Assembly: GCA_030064795.1 (NCBI GenBank)
Contig: JASJEI010000292.1
Span: 1 to 14,779 of the forward strand
Origin: Pleurocapsa sp. MO_226.B13
GTDB taxonomy: Bacteria; Cyanobacteriota; Cyanobacteriia; Cyanobacteriales; Xenococcaceae
Length of the DNA stretch: 14,779 nucleotides
Direction of reading: 5' to 3'
Part shown: piece by piece, positions 1-6,018 of the stretch
Numbering within the stretch: the stretch's first letter is position 1
How the letters are laid out: each line of letters starts with the position of its first letter
The notes under the pieces: model-generated
Databases searched by the model: none
Seen by the model: the letters and a program-made list of their open reading frames with translations, nothing else
Told to the model about the DNA's origin: nothing
Made by a program: the position numbers and the translations under genes

Positions 1-29
1 GAAATGACATAAATTCAATATAAAAGAAT

Positions 30-131
30 ATGCCTGTCAAAAATTTTTTAACTAAAGAGCAGAGAGAAAATTTACAAAATGCTTTAAAAGAAAGGGAAGA
101 TAGTCATTTTCGACAAAGAGTATTGATCTGA
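30..131 (+). pseudogene. N-terminal fragment of an IS630-type transposase
   Basis: A 33-codon reading frame from ATG at 30 to TGA at 129-131 reads MPVKNFLTKEQRENL... and ends RQRVLI. From memory this resembles the N-terminal helix-turn-helix leader of cyanobacterial IS630-type transposases, which normally continue with a stretch about an MNDGKTYQEIA-like motif; here homology stops at about 128. What follows belongs to a different, oppositely oriented transposase scrap, so this is a truncated relic rather than a small gene. It is not part of the IS630 element at 2775-4180, whose protein starts differently. Family assignment is by recognition only and the fragment is short. Confidence 0.45.
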
Positions 132-312
132 TGATACACACGCTTTGCTTGTGGTATCGCTTCTGGCTTTGTCTGTTGGTAAATCATAAGCCCTTATTGT
201 ACATTGTCCTAATCTAAGTGCTATTCTGTTTCGTCTTTCTTCTTCTGATGAGCCGATGATACTTAATAAATCAGCTAATCGGTCGTCGGTGGCTGACGGG
301 GAGACAACCGCG
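125..312 (-). pseudogene. IS1634-like transposase fragment
   Basis: Reading the minus strand from about 311 down gives TDDRLADLLSIIGSSEEERR, then NRIALRLGQCTIRAYDLPTD, then KARSDTTS. This looks like the region before the first catalytic aspartate of cyanobacterial IS1634-like transposases (TDDRLA... then RAYDL... then a DTT/DST motif). After DTTS the frame slips, and a YHQI motif typical of the same position appears in another frame at 125-136. There is no start, no remaining DDE domain and no end. The fragment abuts the IS4-type relic at 313. It is a decayed scrap; the family call rests on motif memory and could be a neighbouring IS4-superfamily group. Confidence 0.45.
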
Positions 313-840
313 CTAGACTATACTCTGTATGCGTTTCATAGCTTTAAGACCTTGGAGATAAAATGGCAGTTTATTGAGAGCAGTTTTCATTAACTTTTCG
401 ACCCACTCCCAGCATATATCCCTAGATAATATCCATGTCGTACCATATAATCCTGTCCAAAAATAACTATGGCGCTTGTCGATTTTTTCCTTCGATTTTG
501 AGACGATTAATATACTCTTGATAGCCAGTATTTCTCATTTTTAATCCTACTAAACAACTGGCAGTATAGGCGATTGCTATAAGCAAAATTAAATTAGTAA
601 GACGTTGAGTATTAGCTTGGCTTCCTTCTAAATTATATCCTCCACTTTTACAATCTCGGAACATAGCTTCGATGCCTCCACGAGAAGCAAATATTTTGAT
701 AATTTCCTCTTTATTATCTAAATTAGTAAGCAAATACCAGGGACTAGCTAATTGCTTATTATTATATTTTCTGCGCCAATAAACTACAACATTAAATCTA
801 GTTTTTTGATTATTCTCTGTAACTAAAAGTAAAGATTCAG
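313..840 (-). pseudogene. IS4-type transposase, C-terminal part, frameshifted
   Basis: On the minus strand the frame is open from about 840 (ESLLLVTENNQK..., then VVYWRRKY, then PWYLLTNL, then GIEAMFRDCKSGGYNLEGS). The last is the classic IS4-family YREK-like region with its catalytic glutamate (GIEAMFRDCK). At a six-A run (about 487-492 on the plus strand) the frame shifts by one base: one frame ends at 467-469, while the other continues KRHSYFWTGLYG... to ...LKAMKRIQSIV and a TAG at 313-315, a typical C-terminus for this family. The N-terminal half is absent because homology stops at about 840, where the IS66-related sequence starts. The result is a remnant of roughly 175 residues that cannot be functional. 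Confidence 0.75.
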
Positions 841-866
841 GTGGGTGCGATCGCCAAGTTTAGAGG

Positions 867-894
867 TTGACAAAAAGAAAAAAATGGGTAAATT
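867..894 (+). promoter_or_regulatory. Putative sigma70-type promoter before the IS66 transposase
   Basis: TTGACA at 867-872 and TAAATT at 889-894 are separated by 16 bp and lie just upstream of the transposase ATG at 904. No Shine-Dalgarno sequence is visible, so the transcript would be nearly leaderless. The -35 is a consensus match and the -10 is weaker; there is no other support. Confidence 0.35.
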
Positions 895-903
895 AGATGA
901 ATA

Positions 904-2326
904 ATGAAGTTACCAGAGATCCCTACTGATTCAGAAAGCCTCGACCAGTTGTCAAAAACTGAACTGGTACAAGTCATTATTTCGCAACAAAAAATTATTG
1001 AACAGTTAAAGCAACAAATAGAAAAACTCAAGATTAGTCGCGATCTAGATAGTCAGACCTCATCCAAACCGCCATCAACAGATTTACTGAAAAAATCAGA
1101 ACAAGAATCTCAACAAACTGAAGCTCAACAAAAGTCGAAAAGAAAACCAGGTGGTCAACCAGGACATATTGGAAAAACCAGACTCATGCTTTGGGCGTGT
1201 CGAGCGCTGCGAAATTCTCCGACCAGAAAAATGTCATAGTTGTCAAAATCATCTATTTATTGAAGTTCCAATTAAAGTAGAAACGCAACAAGTAGCTCAA
1301 TTAGTAGAAAACCCTATAGAAATAGTGGAGTATCATCGTCACCACTGCCAATGTACGAAGTGTGGAGTGGTTACTCCAGCTTCTTGGTCCAATCAAATGA
1401 TTCCAGGGCAAGATCTCGGAGTTAGGTTACAAGGATTTTTAGGATGGTTGGGAAATTATGGCCATCTCCCTTATGAAAAGCAACAAGAACTTTTATGGGA
1501 ATTAGGGAAAATTGAGATTGGTGTTGGCACCCTTGTAACGACAAACCAACGGGTTGAAACTGCGATTAATCCTAGTGTTCAAAAGTTATCAGAATGGGGA
1601 AAAATAAGACAACCAAATATACACGTTGATGAAACACCTTGGCCTGTTAAAGGAGTCAAGGAATGGTTATGGGTATTTACTAATCCTGATTTTTGCTTAT
1701 TTCGGGCAAGTGATACTCGCTCCCGTGCCGAACTTATTGACCAGTTAGGCTGCAAATATAATGGAGTACTCAGTAGTGATGATTTAAATGTCTATAACGG
1801 TTATGAGGTTAGAGCACAACAAAAGTGTTTAGCCCATTTGCGTCGTCATTTCAAACGTTTAATCAAACTTCCGGGAAAAGATAATCAAACCATTGGTCAA
1901 GCTTTTCTCGGTTTAATTGATGAAGCATTTAAACATTATCAAGACTGGCAGCTGACCAAAAATGAATTAAGTTATTATACTTGGGCACAACAGTTTAAAA
2001 ATCAGATTGAAAAGAAACTAAAACAATACTGGAATCAAGCTGGTTATGAAGCTGGAAAATTGCTGCGTTCTTTAAAAGAAAAATCCGCTCAATGGTGGTA
2101 TTTTTTAGACCATCCTGAAGTTCCTCCTGATAATAATCTCGCCGAACGTTCTTTAAGATTGGCAGTCACCAAACGTAAAGTAAGTGGCGGTTCTCGCTCT
2201 ATGAAACGGTTTGAACATACTGCTAATTTACCAAAGCCCTTCGGGCTGAAGTCAGGAGTCAGAAGTCAGAAGTCAGAAATAATAGCCCGAAGTTGGTCTA
2301 AAGCCTCCTCATTTATGAGGAAGTAA
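904..2326 (+). pseudogene. IS66-family transposase, frameshifted and 3'-truncated
   Basis: The N-terminal part (904 to about 1185) encodes the coiled-coil leader (VIISQQKIIEQLKQQIEKLK), then SSKPPSTDLLKK and RKPGGQPGHIGKTR. It then loses frame at about 1180-1195; the next frame (open from 1151) resumes with FGRVERCEILRPEKCHSC, the zinc-finger region (CHSC ... CTKC). The DDE_Tnp_IS66 core follows with HVDETPWPVKG (first Asp), SSDDLNVYNGY (second Asp) and DNNLAERSLRLAVTKRKVSG (Glu). Normal IS66 proteins continue past HTANL for about 25 more residues; here homology ends at about 2230, and the last 30 or so codons come from a repeat element, ending at TAA 2324-2326. Single-base indel plus C-terminal replacement indicate an inactive copy. 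Its insertion coincides with the truncation of the IS4-type relic at about 840. No convincing terminal inverted repeats were found. Confidence 0.85.
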
Positions 2327-2410
2327 TAAAAACAAAATTCAATTTTTGAATCCTCTTGCTTTAGCTGGAGGTATACTTCTGACTTCTGACTTCATATTTC
2401 TGACTTCTGT
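2236..2410. repeat. Inverted heptamer-repeat (STRR-like) element
   Basis: The left arm at 2248-2278 carries tandem copies of a GTCAGAA heptamer, preceded by the small hairpin AGCCCTTCGGGCT (2236-2248). The right arm at 2375-2409 carries the same heptamer in inverse orientation (TTCTGAC copies). The two arms could pair around a loop of about 95 bp. That loop holds a further hairpin, TCCTCatttatGAGGA, at about 2307-2322. The arrangement resembles a palindromic miniature element or a paired cyanobacterial short tandemly repeated sequence. It replaces the C-terminus of the IS66 transposase. Confidence 0.6.
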
Positions 2411-2446
2411 GAATTGAGTCAAATTTTCAATTAGGGTTTCTGCTCC

Positions 2447-2698
2447 TCAAACTTCAGAGATTTTATGCTTTTTGGGTTCTTGTTTTTCGAGCTTTTTTTC
2501 TAATTCTTTCAGCCTTTTTTCGGCTTCTTTCGCTCTAGTTTTCCAATTATCTCTACTTATTTTCAAAGAGCGAATTGTTTGCTCGTATTCGCGGATTTTT
2601 TGCTGTTTTTTAGCTGCATTATGTTTCCAGTTATTTCTGCTTCCTCTCAAGTACCTAATTTGACGGCTTACAGGCATTTTAGACTTTTCTTGGCTCAC
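2447..2698 (-). CDS. Small lysine-rich coiled-coil protein, probably a transposase N-terminal fragment
   Basis: An 83-codon frame with a GTG start at 2698; an internal ATG at 2677 (Met8, MPVSRQIRYL) is an alternative start. The protein is very basic and almost wholly helical: two related segments (RGSRNNWKHNAAKKQQKIRE and KISRDNWKTRAKEAEKRLKE) are followed by a heptad-like LKELEKKLEKQEPKK tail. Some cyanobacterial transposases start with such SRxxWK coiled-coil leaders, so this is plausibly the leader of one that has lost its catalytic domain; nothing catalytic follows in any frame down to 2330. It sits between the heptamer element and the IS630 left end. A real free-standing small protein cannot be excluded. 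Confidence 0.45.
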   Translation of the reverse strand: MSQEKSKMPVSRQIRYLRGSRNNWKHNAAKKQQKIREYEQTIRSLKISRDNWKTRAKEAEKRLKELEKKLEKQEPKKHKISEV

Positions 2699-2802
2699 TG
2701 GCAGGCTAGTTCTCTTTCGACATAAAACTTGCTTATAAACTTACCTGGCTTTTTCCTGAAGAGTCAACACCCTAGTGCAGCTTAGCGGAAGTAACCCACC
2801 AG

Positions 2803-4079
2803 TTAACCATCCTCTTTAAAGCCCTTAAATTTCCAAACGAATGGCTTAGCAAAATGTTGATTAAAGTAATCAATAAAATTAAGAATCTTTTGGGATAGCT
2901 CTTCAGTTGAACGGAAACTACTTCTTTTCAATAAACGTCTAACCAATATAGAAAACCAACACTCAATTTGGTTAAGCCAAGATGTATGTTTCGGAATATA
3001 AACAATGCGAATTCGATGAGATTCATCTGATAAAAAAGCCTCACGGCTGGTCATAGATTTTAGGATTCCTTCCTTTCCTTTAATTCCTAAATCTGTCGTT
3101 ATTTCACAGCTTGATGCTACTAATTTGACCAAACTTTCTGATTTATGAGTGTTGAGTTGATCGACAATAAAAATCCATTTTCCTTTTTCATCAGTCCGAA
3201 TCGTTTTCTGAATATGTTCAGCAAAATCAAGTTCCGTTCTCGTCGCCCCAATAGAGGGAGTAAGCACTTTTCCGACCGCCACATCCCAGTTGGCAATTAG
3301 GCTTAAAGTTCCGTGGCGTTCATACTCAAATTCGATTTTCTCTACTTGTTTAGGTTTGGGAGTTTTGCTGGGAAATAATCTTTCAAGAGCTTGAATTCCT
3401 GTCATTTCATCTGTACTAATTAAATGAATTCCTTGTTCTAATAAGGTCAAGGCTTTTTGATGTAATTCACAGATATACTTGACTTGCTTTTTAAATAATA
3501 AGGGATCATCAATTTTGGCATTTAACCAGTAACGATGGCGATGTGGTTGCAGTGTGGCTTCTTTTTAAAAAACGTCCCACACTGCGAGGGGAAATCTTTT
3601 CCACAATACCTCTTTTGATTGCTTCATCCGCTAACTCCTTTGCCGTCCAATGACTTACTGGTCTTGCCGATTTTTCAGGAGCTTCACAAGCGATCGCTAC
3701 AATCTGGACTACTTGTTCGACAGTAAAGGACTTTGTTGTCCCTGAACGTTGGCGATTGCCCGAAGGGCACTGGCTTCGCCAATCGCTTAAAATTTCCTTG
3801 CTCAAGACCATTAATTTTTTGTCCGTTACCTGTTGTTCTTCGGCTGCGGTCAGTTTATCGCTCGCCTCTCGCCATCGCTCTCGCCACAAACGCACTTGCG
3901 AGCTTGTCTAGTTCTAATCTTCGACTAATCGAACTATTGCTTTCCCCCGATGCCGCCCCCAAGATTAGTTTGGCTCTTCTAACAAGACGATAGGGATTTG
4001 TTGTTCCTCTAACTATTTGTTGAAGCAGTGTTTTAGTTCGGCTCGATAGTTGGATAGGTAACGCTTTGATAATGGGCAT
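2803..4079 (-). pseudogene. IS630-family DDE transposase, interrupted by two frameshifts
   Basis: Starting at ATG 4079 the N-terminal part is MPIIKALPIQLSSRTKTLLQ... with the usual HTH region (NPYRLVRRAKLIL, SISRRLELDK). A +1 shift at about 3893-3905 moves into VRLWRERWREASDKL..., which runs through the second HTH (SHWTAKELADEAIKRGI...SPRSVGRFLK). At a T6A5 run (3562-3572, complement strand) another +1 shift is needed to enter the catalytic frame: PHRHRYWLNAKI..., ISTDEMTGIQAL (first Asp), IFIVDQLNTH (second Asp) and SWLNQIECWFS (Glu), ending KFKGFKEDG at 2803. All three DDE residues are present. An in-frame repeat insertion adds about 11 residues (3751-3786). Both shifts go the same way; simple indels are the likeliest explanation, with programmed shifting at the second site possible but unproven. 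Confidence 0.85.
3751..3786. repeat. Y-shaped palindromic repeat inserted in frame in the IS630 transposase
   Basis: An outer 7-bp stem (GCGATTG 3752-3758 with CAATCGC 3780-3786) encloses two small hairpins, GCCCgaaGGGC (3758-3768) and GGCttcGCC (3772-3780). The insertion encodes WRSQCPSGNRQ between ILSD and RSGTTKSF, which are contiguous or nearly so in the relatives I recall. Such nested CCCgaaGGG/GGCttcGCC palindromes are familiar cyanobacterial dispersed repeats. Confidence 0.6.
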
Positions 4080-4179
4080 CGACTGCTTACTTTTCCCCTT
4101 TCGCTTTTCGGAATAAATTGCCTGTCTATCTGATGATAGCTTCTTTTTTTACCTGACGGACTATTTCTGCCAAGCTGCA

Positions 4180-4296
4180 CTAGGTAAGGGGTGATGTTGC
4201 CTGTAGGTTGGTGTTGTTGGCATTGAGGAAGGCATAAGCCCCAATGCCTAAAAGTAAGTATCCCAATAGTTTATGTATCTTCATCACAATCACCAT
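4180..4296 (-). CDS. Possible 38-residue membrane-anchored peptide ending at the IS630 junction
   Basis: From ATG 4296 (or Met5 at 4284) the minus strand reads MKIHKLLGYLLLGIGAYAFL followed by NANNTNLQATSPLT and TAG at 4180-4182. This is a basic N-terminus, one hydrophobic segment and a short polar tail, as in a small membrane protein or a signal peptide. The TAG includes the TA at which the IS630 element sits; the pre-insertion sequence would have had the same stop, so the ORF is not simply cut by the IS. It lies divergently to psbA. I do not recognise it, and its short length makes it uncertain. Confidence 0.3.
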   Translation of the reverse strand: MVIVMKIHKLLGYLLLGIGAYAFLNANNTNLQATSPLT

Positions 4297-4341
4297 GATT
4301 GGTCATCTGTTATCTGTCTTAGACTATTGGGTGGGTTTTGG

Positions 4342-4396
4342 GTGCGATCTGAGTTCTAGTAGGGCGATCTGAGTTTTGGGAGGGCGCTCGCCGAGC
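4342..4396. repeat. Short direct repeat and small palindrome upstream of psbA
   Basis: GGCGATCTGAGTT-like sequence occurs twice in a row (at about 4343-4356 and 4361-4376), followed by the perfect 11-bp palindrome GCTCGcCGAGC at 4386-4396. There is no T-tract, so it is not an obvious terminator. Between 4297 and 4445 I see nothing else coding. Confidence 0.4.
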
Positions 4397-4445
4397 TACA
4401 TAAGCAAAGCTAATCAAAAAGATAAATAAGTCTTTGTTACATTCC

Positions 4446-4482
4446 TTTACAATTGCTTTAAGATACTTACATACATAAAAAT
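4446..4482 (+). promoter_or_regulatory. Putative psbA promoter and AU-box-like leader
   Basis: TTTACA (4446-4451) and TACATA (4468-4473) are separated by 16 bp; TTGCTT (4453-4458) with TAAAAA (4476-4481) is an alternative pair. The sequence AAATACAT just downstream resembles the AU-box of the Synechocystis psbA2 leader. No Shine-Dalgarno sequence precedes the ATG at 4512. The exact transcription start cannot be read from sequence. Confidence 0.4.
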
Positions 4483-4511
4483 ACATTCTCTACAAACGCC
4501 ATCATACGAAC

Positions 4512-5594
4512 ATGACCACAACACTACAAACAAGCCAAACCCAAGGCACTTGGGAACGCTTCTGTCAGTGGGTAACCAGCACCAACAACCGCATCTACGT
4601 CGGTTGGTTCGGAGTTCTAATGATTCCCACACTCCTAGCTGCAACCACTTGTTTCCTCATCGCCTTTGTCGCAGCACCTCCTGTAGACATCGACGGAATT
4701 AGAGAACCCGTAGCAGGTTCTTTACTCTACGGCAACAACATCATCTCTGGTGCAGTTGTTCCTTCTTCTAACGCTATTGGTCTTCACTTCTACCCCATCT
4801 GGGAAGCAGCATCCTTAGATGAGTGGTTATACAACGGTGGCCCTTACCAGTTGATTATTTTCCACTTCTTAATTGGAGTCTTCTCTTACCTCGGTCGTCA
4901 GTGGGAACTATCCTTCCGTTTAGGAATGCGTCCTTGGATCTGTGTAGCCTACTCCGCTCCCGTATCCGCAGCGACAGCAGTCTTCTTAATCTATCCTCTA
5001 GGACAAGGATCTTTCTCCGATGGCATGCCTTTAGGGATCTCTGGAACCTTCAACTTCATGTTAGTGTTCCAAGCAGAACATAACATCTTGATGCACCCCT
5101 TCCACATGTTGGGAGTAGCTGGTGTATTTGGTGGATCTTTGTTCTCCGCAATGCACGGTTCTCTAGTAACTTCCTCTTTAGTTCGTGAAACAACTGAAAC
5201 TGAGTCTCAGAACTACGGTTACAAGTTCGGACAAGAAGAAGAAACTTACAACATCGTAGCAGCACACGGCTACTTCGGTCGTTTAATCTTCCAATATGCA
5301 TCCTTCAACAACAGTCGTTCCTTGCACTTCTTCTTAGGTGCATGGCCCGTAATCGGCATTTGGTTCACAGCAATGGGTATTTCCACAATGGCGTTCAACC
5401 TGAATGGATTTAACTTCAACCAGTCGGTAATGGATTCTCAAGGACGTGTAGTCAACACTTGGGCAGACATCTTAAACCGTGCCAACCTCGGTTTTGAAGT
5501 AATGCACGAGCGTAATGCACACAACTTCCCCTTAGACTTGGCAAGTGGCGAGCAAGCACCTGTAGCATTGACTGCTCCTGCTATCAACGGTTAA
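4512..5594 (+). CDS. psbA: Photosystem II reaction-centre protein D1
   Basis: A full-length 360-residue D1, the five-helix thylakoid membrane subunit that with D2 binds P680, pheophytin, QB and most of the Mn4CaO5 cluster. All key residues fall at their canonical numbers: Tyr161 (YZ), Asp170, Glu189, His190, His198 (P680 ligand), His215 and His272 (non-haem iron), Ser264 (QB site), His332, Glu333, Asp342 and Ala344. Ala344 is the CtpA cleavage site, leaving a 16-residue C-terminal extension ([16 protein letters not shown]). Position 130 is Gln, the D1:1-type variant, rather than the Glu of high-light D1:2 forms. The start MTTTLQ is the standard one. Codon use (TTC, AAC and GGT favoured) is that of a highly expressed gene, unlike the IS relics around it. 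Its own promoter region and strong terminator make it monocistronic. Confidence 0.99.
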   Translation: MTTTLQTSQTQGTWERFCQWVTSTNNRIYVGWFGVLMIPTLLAATTCFLIAFVAAPPVDIDGIREPVAGSLLYGNNIISGAVVPSSNAIGLHFYPIWEAASLDEWLYNGGPYQLIIFHFLIGVFSYLGRQWELSFRLGMRPWICVAYSAPVSAATAVFLIYPLGQGSFSDGMPLGISGTFNFMLVFQAEHNILMHPFHMLGVAGVFGGSLFSAMHGSLVTSSLVRETTETESQNYGYKFGQEEETYNIVAAHGYFGRLIFQYASFNNSRSLHFFLGAWPVIGIWFTAMGISTMAFNLNGFNFNQSVMDSQGRVVNTWADILNRANLGFEVMHERNAHNFPLDLASGEQAPVALTAPAING

Positions 5595-5633
5595 GAATTC
5601 AATAGAGTAATCAGACTCACTCATAGAATTTGA

Positions 5634-5681
5634 AAAAAGCGTTCTCGTTACTTCATGTAGATGGGAACGCTTTGTGTTTTT
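5634..5681 (+). terminator. Rho-independent terminator of psbA
   Basis: A perfect 9-bp stem, AAAGCGTTC (5636-5644) with GAACGCTTT (5665-5673), is preceded by an A-run and followed by GTGTTTTTC. It lies 42 bp after the psbA stop. Confidence 0.85.
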
Positions 5682-5729
5682 CAGAACATTCAGTTCTTTA
5701 TATAAAGTTCATCTCAGAGGCTCATCATC

Positions 5730-5897
5730 ATGTTTTTAATTTGTTTACTGTTAATCGGTTTGGTAGCAATCGCAATAGTTACTGATACTGAACCCTCAAC
5801 TGCCGAGCAAGCGGAATTTATCCCTATTCCTGTTCGGGTCAACGAGACAGAGAGTTTTAGCTCTCAGCATCTTAACCATTCTAGATATATGTCTTGA
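5730..5897 (+). CDS. Small single-pass membrane protein downstream of psbA
   Basis: A 55-codon ORF from ATG 5730 to TGA 5897. The N-terminus is a strong hydrophobic helix (MFLICLLLIGLVAIAIV, residues 1-17), followed by an acidic/polar soluble tail (TDTEPSTAEQAEFIPIP... to HSRYMS). A purine-rich CAGAGG sequence at 5715-5720, about 9 bases before the ATG, is a plausible ribosome-binding site, and TATATAAAG at about 5699-5707 could be a -10 element. The ORF lies beyond the psbA terminator, so it would be its own transcription unit. I do not recognise the family; thylakoid or plasma-membrane location would be a guess. The combination of TM helix, Shine-Dalgarno-like sequence and upstream promoter-like element makes it better than chance but unproven. 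Confidence 0.45.
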   Translation: MFLICLLLIGLVAIAIVTDTEPSTAEQAEFIPIPVRVNETESFSSQHLNHSRYMS

Positions 5898-5966
5898 GTG
5901 TCTTAAAACTCTAATTAAATTGAGAAGCGATCGCCTTTTGATAGCAAGAAGCTTGTGTGACATCCT

Positions 5967-6018
5967 CCCGACTTTCATTGCTACGCAATAGAAAGCGGGC
6001 TTCCATTATCGCTAATGG
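5967..6018 (-). ncRNA. Right-end hairpins and probable omega-RNA scaffold end of tnpB
   Basis: A 14-bp stem with single-base bulges spans 5967-5999 (CCCG/CGGG, CTTTC/GAAAG, ATTGC/GCAAT around a 3-base loop). The tnpB stop codon (5981-5983) lies across its tip. A second hairpin, CCATTA-tcgc-TAATGG, spans 6003-6018; as minus-strand RNA its loop is GCGA, a GNRA tetraloop. In characterised TnpB elements the guide (omega) RNA overlaps the 3' end of tnpB and runs to the right end, so these stems are good candidates for its scaffold; the RNA itself is inferred. The guide would be read from sequence below about 5960. Confidence 0.5.

Larger units (their letters stand above)
2775..4180 (-). mobile_element. 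IS630-family insertion sequence with TA target duplication
   Basis: Terminal inverted repeats of 28 bp occupy 2775-2802 and 4153-4180 and match at 21 of 28 positions by my alignment; the outer 9 bp (GTGCAGCTT) are identical. Each end is flanked by TA (2773-2774 and 4181-4182), the target duplication expected of IS630/Tc1-mariner transposition. The 1406-bp length and one transposase on the minus strand fit the family. The transposase is broken by two frameshifts, so this copy is probably not autonomous, but its ends are intact. Confidence 0.88.

Noticed and set aside
837..1031. Minus-strand frame with cysteines opposite the IS66 start
   Set aside because: It is antisense to the recognisable coiled-coil leader of the IS66 transposase.
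4447..5301. Open frames antisense to psbA (for example 4447-4644 and 5056-5301)
   Set aside because: They overlap the unmistakable D1 gene and their composition follows from its codon use; no domain or ribosome-binding site is seen.
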